NCBI GenBank assembly: GCA_932294295.1
Contig: OW028580.1
Coordinates: 25,876,975-25,940,974 of the forward strand
Origin: Alitta virens
Lineage: Eukaryota; Annelida; Polychaeta; Phyllodocida; Nereididae
Length of the DNA stretch: 64,000 nt
Direction: 5' to 3'
Shown here: positions 59,501-64,000 of the stretch, one piece after another
How positions within the stretch are numbered: position 1 is the first letter of the stretch
Layout: each line of letters opens with the position of its first letter
The notes under the pieces: model-generated
What the model was told of the DNA's origin: nothing
The model's input: the letters and a program-made list of their open reading frames with translations, nothing else
Databases searched by the model: none
Program-made: the position numbers and the translations under genes

Positions 59501-60297
59501 CGCATTAAGTTAAATTAAGTTTAAATTGTGTGTGTCACAGTGTGTGTGGTATGCATGATACAATCAGATTGTATTAAACCGATTTGGTCTGCATTTTATC
59601 TACTGAGCAATCGTAGCTTCTCAGGTTGGACAGCTTGGACCAACAAAAGAGCATCACTCCTGTGTTGGTTTAGCGATAGTCCGCATGGTCTGCGTGGTCC
59701 GCATTTTACACTGACCCTGCATACTGGGACAAGAACCATCTTAGCGAAGATCAACTACCGGATTTCCTACACTCACTACAGCTAAAATAACGGCCTCTAA
59801 CAGAGAAAACTAAGTTGGAATAAGTCAATAACACACCAAAGTGACTTCAGAATCACTTTTGGCATGACAAAGCCTTGAAAATTTCAAAACATCACTCAAA
59901 ATTCAACCGGAAGTTGTAGGCGAAATGTAAACAAAGCACCAGGAGCTAGGCTGGTGGGGGAGCAAGTAGCGTTAGGTAACCGGTAGATGAAATGACAAAC
60001 GCTCTGAGCCCCGTACACACTTCTATCCTTCCTAACAAACGAGTCGACTGATGTTGCGCAATACATTTTAAAGTATACTAAGCCTATGTGACACTGCTCA
60101 GCTTGATCTCTACAAAGGTATTTCGTTTGAAAATTTTCCTGACTCATCCCCTTTTCACTCTGATGTCCCAATATCCTGAAAGTTTCTAGAAACCTTCTGG
60201 GTAAAAAAGAAAGACTGGGTGATAAACAACAATTGATCAAAATTCCCCCGCTGTACCACCTACTGAGCTAAATATAGTGCATGCAATCGTTTTAGAT

Positions 60298-60462
60298 TTA
60301 CCTCCTGTATTTCTGCACCTGTTGGGCTAATTAGGAGAGGTAAAGACCATGGCAATGAGATGGAGGATGAAACAGCCATCCAACTTCGGTTCAAATGGGA
60401 ATTGAACCCAGGACCCAGTTTTTGGAAGCCCAGCGCGCTACCACTGAGCTAGGCCCCCACCC
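60298..60462 (-). mobile_element. tRNA-derived SINE, family A
   Basis: The same body and tRNA-like head as other family A copies, with more substitutions (GGGTTCAATTCCC retained in sense). A weak flanking duplication GTTTTA is visible. Ends are approximate. Confidence 0.8.
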
Positions 60463-60599
60463 TGTTTTAATTGTGAGTACACCCCTTAAAGGTGTATTTA
60501 GTCCGGGATAGGCACGGTGAATATGGGCTTATAAGGTTCAACTCCTGAGCACCAAATGAGTTTAGTATCACAATAAAGGATATCTTGTAGTTTGACGAA

Positions 60600-61012
60600 A
60601 TATATTTATTAAGTTTCATCAGGTTTATTTTATTATTATTTTTATTTAACAACATATTTTATAAGGGTGAATCACTCAGTAAATGTACTGTTTTCCAGTA
60701 ATGCCCTTAATTTAAAACAACATATATACACAACTAGATAGTATATGTACAGAACAGATATAAAATATACAAGTAAAATACAGTTCATGATCTAACAGTT
60801 CCTTGAAACTGTCATGGCTACTCCTTTTCAATTTACGTTTGAAACTGAATATCAGTAATTTATTTGCTAGAATTTGCAAAATGTCCCAATTATTTGCACC
60901 TGAAAAACATAAACTTCTTTCAGCAATGTCATTATTTTGAAAAGGAGTATACAGATTCATGTCATGGCTTCTGGTGTTAACATTTCTAATTTCGACATCC
61001 ATAATAATATTA
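60600..61012 (-). mobile_element. LINE 3' end, minus strand
   Basis: The minus-strand frame reads RSHDMNLYTPFQNNDIAER then SLCFSGANNWDILQILANK, matching the copy at 25.8 kb (RTHEMNLYIVF). It continues into FKRKLKRSSHDSFKELL. It is 5'-truncated; the 3' limit is approximate. Confidence 0.78.
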
Positions 61013-61424
61013 TTTGTGAGGTATGAACATCAACATCAAGGTGCATATTTCTGTTTTATTTTCGCATTTTTTTTTATCATGTAACAGCAATTAGCTGTAA
61101 AACATTGTTTTGACAAACTGACAAAACATCAATTATAGTAATGTACTCCAAAAATACCAGTGTTGCCATGCGATTATTCTAAAAATAGACTGAAACAAGC
61201 GCGATCTAGAGGAAGGCTCTATCAGCAATCAAAGAAAGCCAAGGGGTGATAATTATGGAAATCACGTCTGTAAAACATCTTACCCCATGGGGTGGGGATT
61301 ATCTTGCTTTTGCTAGGGGACGCTAGTATCTTCTTTACACGAAGGATACAAAAGAAAATTGGCCATTTACTTATCTTCTCATGCGGCTGCCATTACGTAA
61401 GGCTCATTTGAAGGAATTCCTAAA

Positions 61425-61742
61425 AAAAGCTAGTAAGCAAGTAAGTAATTGAGTTAGTAGGGTATTACTAAGTAAGTAAGTAAGTAAGTAGGGTATTACT
61501 AAGTAAGTAAGTAGGTAAGTAAATAAGTAAGTATGTAAGTAATTAAGTAAGTAAGTAATTATGTTAGTAAGTAAGTAGGGTATTACTAAGTAAGTATGTA
61601 AGTATGTATGTAAGTATGTATGTAAGTATGTGAGTATGTGAGTAAGTATGTAAGTATGTAAGTATGTAAGTGGTATGTTAGTGATATTTGCAATATGTAA
61701 GTAAGTGAGTGAGTAATATTTGCAGTCAGTCAGTCAGTCAGT
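61425..61742. repeat. (AAGT)n/(TATG) microsatellite, 318 bp
   Basis: GTAAGTAAGT with three copies of a GGGTATTACT interruption (61459, 61489, 61578), showing segmental duplication inside the array. It ends in CAGTCAGT. Confidence 0.93.
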
Positions 61743-62557
61743 CAGTCTACATATACAACAGTAGTTCTTTCTGCTACCTCTATGAATTTTTCCATGCGGC
61801 TACATCTATAATACAAAAGGTGCTGGAATAATAGGTCATACACATGGTCATAGAACTGACCCAAGAGTAACTCCTTCTCATGATTTCGTAGAATGTGGGG
61901 CTAGTTATGAATTATTCCGGTGGCTGACAGAATCAGGCTTCAGTGCAAAACGTATTAGGATGTGCAAGTAAGCGGAAAAGTTTTTGAGTATCATTGCAGA
62001 AGACATTTACACCATGGAATAGTACTTGCACAATGAGGTGTGTACATGCGAACTGGGAACTCAGGACAAAAGGTTGAATGGGGAATTATAGATCATTGAC
62101 ACTATATATAGCATGTGTTGTGTGTTTTGTTCTTGCTTTACCAGTTGCATTATTACACTAGAAATCTCATTAAGGAGAATATTAAAGTAGGATCCATTAG
62201 TTTTTCTGTCAAATTTTATTTTGCAGGAATAAGTCAACTTTCTAACCAATAAAAACCAAACTCCGTACCAATCAACTTCTAGTTTATCTTTGTAATGAAA
62301 TTTTTTTTTGCCATCCTGTCATCATTATAGCCACTTGTTATGGAAATTACAATGGAGTTCTAATATAGCAAACGTCAAGTTATTTCTTGTCCAGAAGTGT
62401 TTGTTAAGCTAGAAAGTTGGGTGTCCATTTTGTTCTGCTCCATGCAATTTCTGGCACAATAGAACGGTTAAATATTTATTTTGAATACTAGACTATAGTC
62501 ATTGAGCCAACGTTGGACCAACATAAACACTCTTTGGCTGTTATCTAGATTTATTGT

Positions 62558-62742
62558 GTGTGTGTGTGATTAGGGCTTTACGTCCTGTATTTCTGCACCA
62601 GTTGGGCTAATTAGGACAGGCAGGGACCGTGGCAATGAGACGAAAGAAGAAACGGCCATCCAACATAGGCTCGACTGGGAATCGAACCCGGGACCCAGCG
62701 GTTGGAAGCCCAGAGCGCTACCTCTGAGCTAGGCCCCCGCCC
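62558..62742 (-). mobile_element. tRNA-derived SINE, family A, recent insertion
   Basis: TCTAGATTTATTGT flanks it as a perfect 14-base duplication (62544-62557 and 62743-62756). The head has an intact B-box, GGGTTCGATTCCC in sense. The TGTGTGTG at the low-coordinate end is the SINE's simple 3' tail. Confidence 0.9.
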
Positions 62743-62859
62743 TCTAGATTTATTGTAAGGTGGCCTCTCTATTAAATCACCTGCAGCCCATTTATCATAT
62801 GAGGGCCGTTATATACATAGAGGAAATACAAGTGGACAACAGTCTGTTCAATACTACAC

Positions 62860-63450
62860 TATAAAAAAACTTGCTGTAGTTTTTACAGCATCTTGCTGAT
62901 GAATTATTGCACAGTATCTTACTGCAAAATCTAGTTACAAATTGGACAACTGTAAAGCAGAAAAAACTGATGGTTGCTATAAAATGTACAGTATATGCAT
63001 CTGTTTGTTGTGATTATTGCTTACTGTAAAATTATACAAATGACACTTCACCGCCAATTGATGTTGTACTTTGATGTTGGCTCAACCAATGAGCCCCTAT
63101 AAAAAGCCAATGTTGGGCCATCTACTGTAAAGTTTACGGTATCATACTACAGTTTAAGTTTACTGTATCTTATCATAAAGTGCTACAGTATCGTTTTGTA
63201 GACTCTGAGTATTTTTACAGTATCTTCCTGTAAATTATGCGGTGACATGCTGTATGGTGGATTTGGTCTACTTCACAGCAATTTACTGGATAAATTACGG
63301 TAGACTGCCATTTTCTTTACTTCAACGTAAATTTTTATAGTGTAATGCCGTAGGATAGATTTACAGCATCTTGCTGTAAAACTCTTACTGTAGTGCGCTG
63401 CATACCAAATTGACAGTATTTTACCATAAAAACTACGGTTGATTTGCAAG
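62860..63450. repeat. cluster of degenerate TTTACAG/CTGTAAA inverted motifs
   Basis: At least a dozen short palindromic units of the form TTTACAGnATCTTGCTGTAAA, in varied states of decay, follow one another (for example 62895, 63118, 63163, 63218, 63360, 63410). Each can form a small stem. There is no open frame. Confidence 0.6.
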
Positions 63451-63875
63451 ACAACATCAGAAACTCATTACAGTGTAGAGGAGACTCATCTATCATACAG
63501 ACTGAGGTTCATTGTGAAAAACATGGTGTCCTACTCTGGGCAATGTTGCCATAGATTTACACAATAGCCACGTAAACTGAAGGCTCCATAGATACAAGAG
63601 CAAACCATACAGGGATTAAAAGCATGCTAAAACATTAATGGAGCTCTGTGCATGAAAAAATGTGAAAAAAATAAGAAAAAAATTGGGAAAGGATAAAATT
63701 AATGAGGTCAGACCTAAAGTAAATAACACAGGTGATGTATGCACCGATCGTTCAGCCAATGCTATCCAGAGCTGTGTGCGAGTATTTGAAGCTACAATAT
63801 CCTCAACCAACATATATAGCTACAGACACCTAGTAGTACCCTCATTTGACTTTTTATTTTAAAGTAGAAGTCATA

Positions 63876-64000
63876 TACATGGCCAAATGTGCCACGTGCA
63901 TTTTCCATGCGTTTAGATAAACGCATGGAAAACACATGGTTTTCACCTCATTATAACTAGGCAAAAACAATGCGTTTTCCATACGTTTATCCTTCTCATT
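63876..64000. mobile_element. palindromic MITE-like repeat, family D, cut by window end
   Basis: TACATGGCCAAATGTGCCAC starts the copy; the right tip lies beyond base 64000. The order of inner blocks differs slightly from the 53.3-kb copy. Confidence 0.82.

Larger units (their letters stand above)
48502..64000. other. repeat-rich region 5' of the identified exons, no gene confirmed
   Basis: Further 5' exons of the minus-strand ankyrin gene may lie here but I could not identify them. Listed separately: a decamer satellite, palindromic repeats, a solo LTR, SINEs, a LINE fragment and microsatellites. Stretches 50000-50690, 53420-54750, 55500-56090, 56660-56890, 57600-58160, 58630-59230, 61020-61420 and 61750-62540 hold nothing I can name. 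Confidence 0.5.

Noticed and set aside
59896..60240. 114-codon minus-strand frame
   Set aside because: It overlaps an ETS-site islet and has no recognisable domain; phase and splice evidence are lacking.
61274..61345. Possible minus-strand exon ending ATGGG|GTAAGA (ASPSKSKIIPTPWG)
   Set aside because: The frame is open and the donor good, but no credible acceptor or partner exon was found; too weak to annotate.

Overview
The window looks like a gene-poor piece of an animal nuclear genome, most likely a marine invertebrate (a lophotrochozoan such as a mollusc is my best guess, not proven). It is AT-rich. It has no operons, no long uninterrupted gene arrays, introns with GT/AG borders, many tRNA-derived SINEs, truncated LINEs, MITEs and very abundant tetra- and pentanucleotide microsatellites. 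Almost all short open frames are chance frames or repeat translations.

One real protein-coding gene is visible, on the minus strand. I can place three consecutive coding exons whose reading phases fit exactly: about 48433-48477 (phase 2 out), 40188-40399 (phase 1 out) and a large exon at 36816-38359 (phase 0 out). A fourth exon candidate at 3270-3369 has strong splice sites and is open only in phase 0, as that join needs. The protein has ankyrin repeats separated by long Ser-rich spacers and a Ser/Arg-rich tail. I cannot name the family with certainty. If the fourth exon belongs, the gene covers at least 45 kb of this window, and nearly everything else is intron.

The rest is repeats. There are two or more SINE families, one with clear 12-14 bp target-site duplications at 13.6, 30.4, 33.8 and 62.5 kb. 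3' ends of LINE reverse-transcriptase genes lie at 25.8, 28.6, 44.7, 46.4 and 60.7 kb. A long palindromic repeat is present six times. Several elements have terminal inverted repeats (14.7-15.6, 20.6-20.9, 39.8-40.0, and probably 30.0-30.3, 32.6-33.7 and 41.4-42.7 kb). A probable solo LTR lies at 56.37-56.59 kb. A 1-kb decamer satellite lies at 51.2-52.2 kb, and a 17-bp minisatellite recurs at four places. A perfect 379-bp tandem duplication lies at 20.93-21.69 kb.

A few CpG-containing islets carry clustered sites for widely conserved transcription factors (RFX X-box, CRE, ETS, NRF1, YY1, CTCF-like), best at 17.06-17.23 and 25.43-25.49 kb. I found no CRISPR array, no functional tRNA or rRNA gene and no prokaryotic or viral gene cluster. 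I found no convincing undescribed biological system; the most novel material is the set of repeat families.
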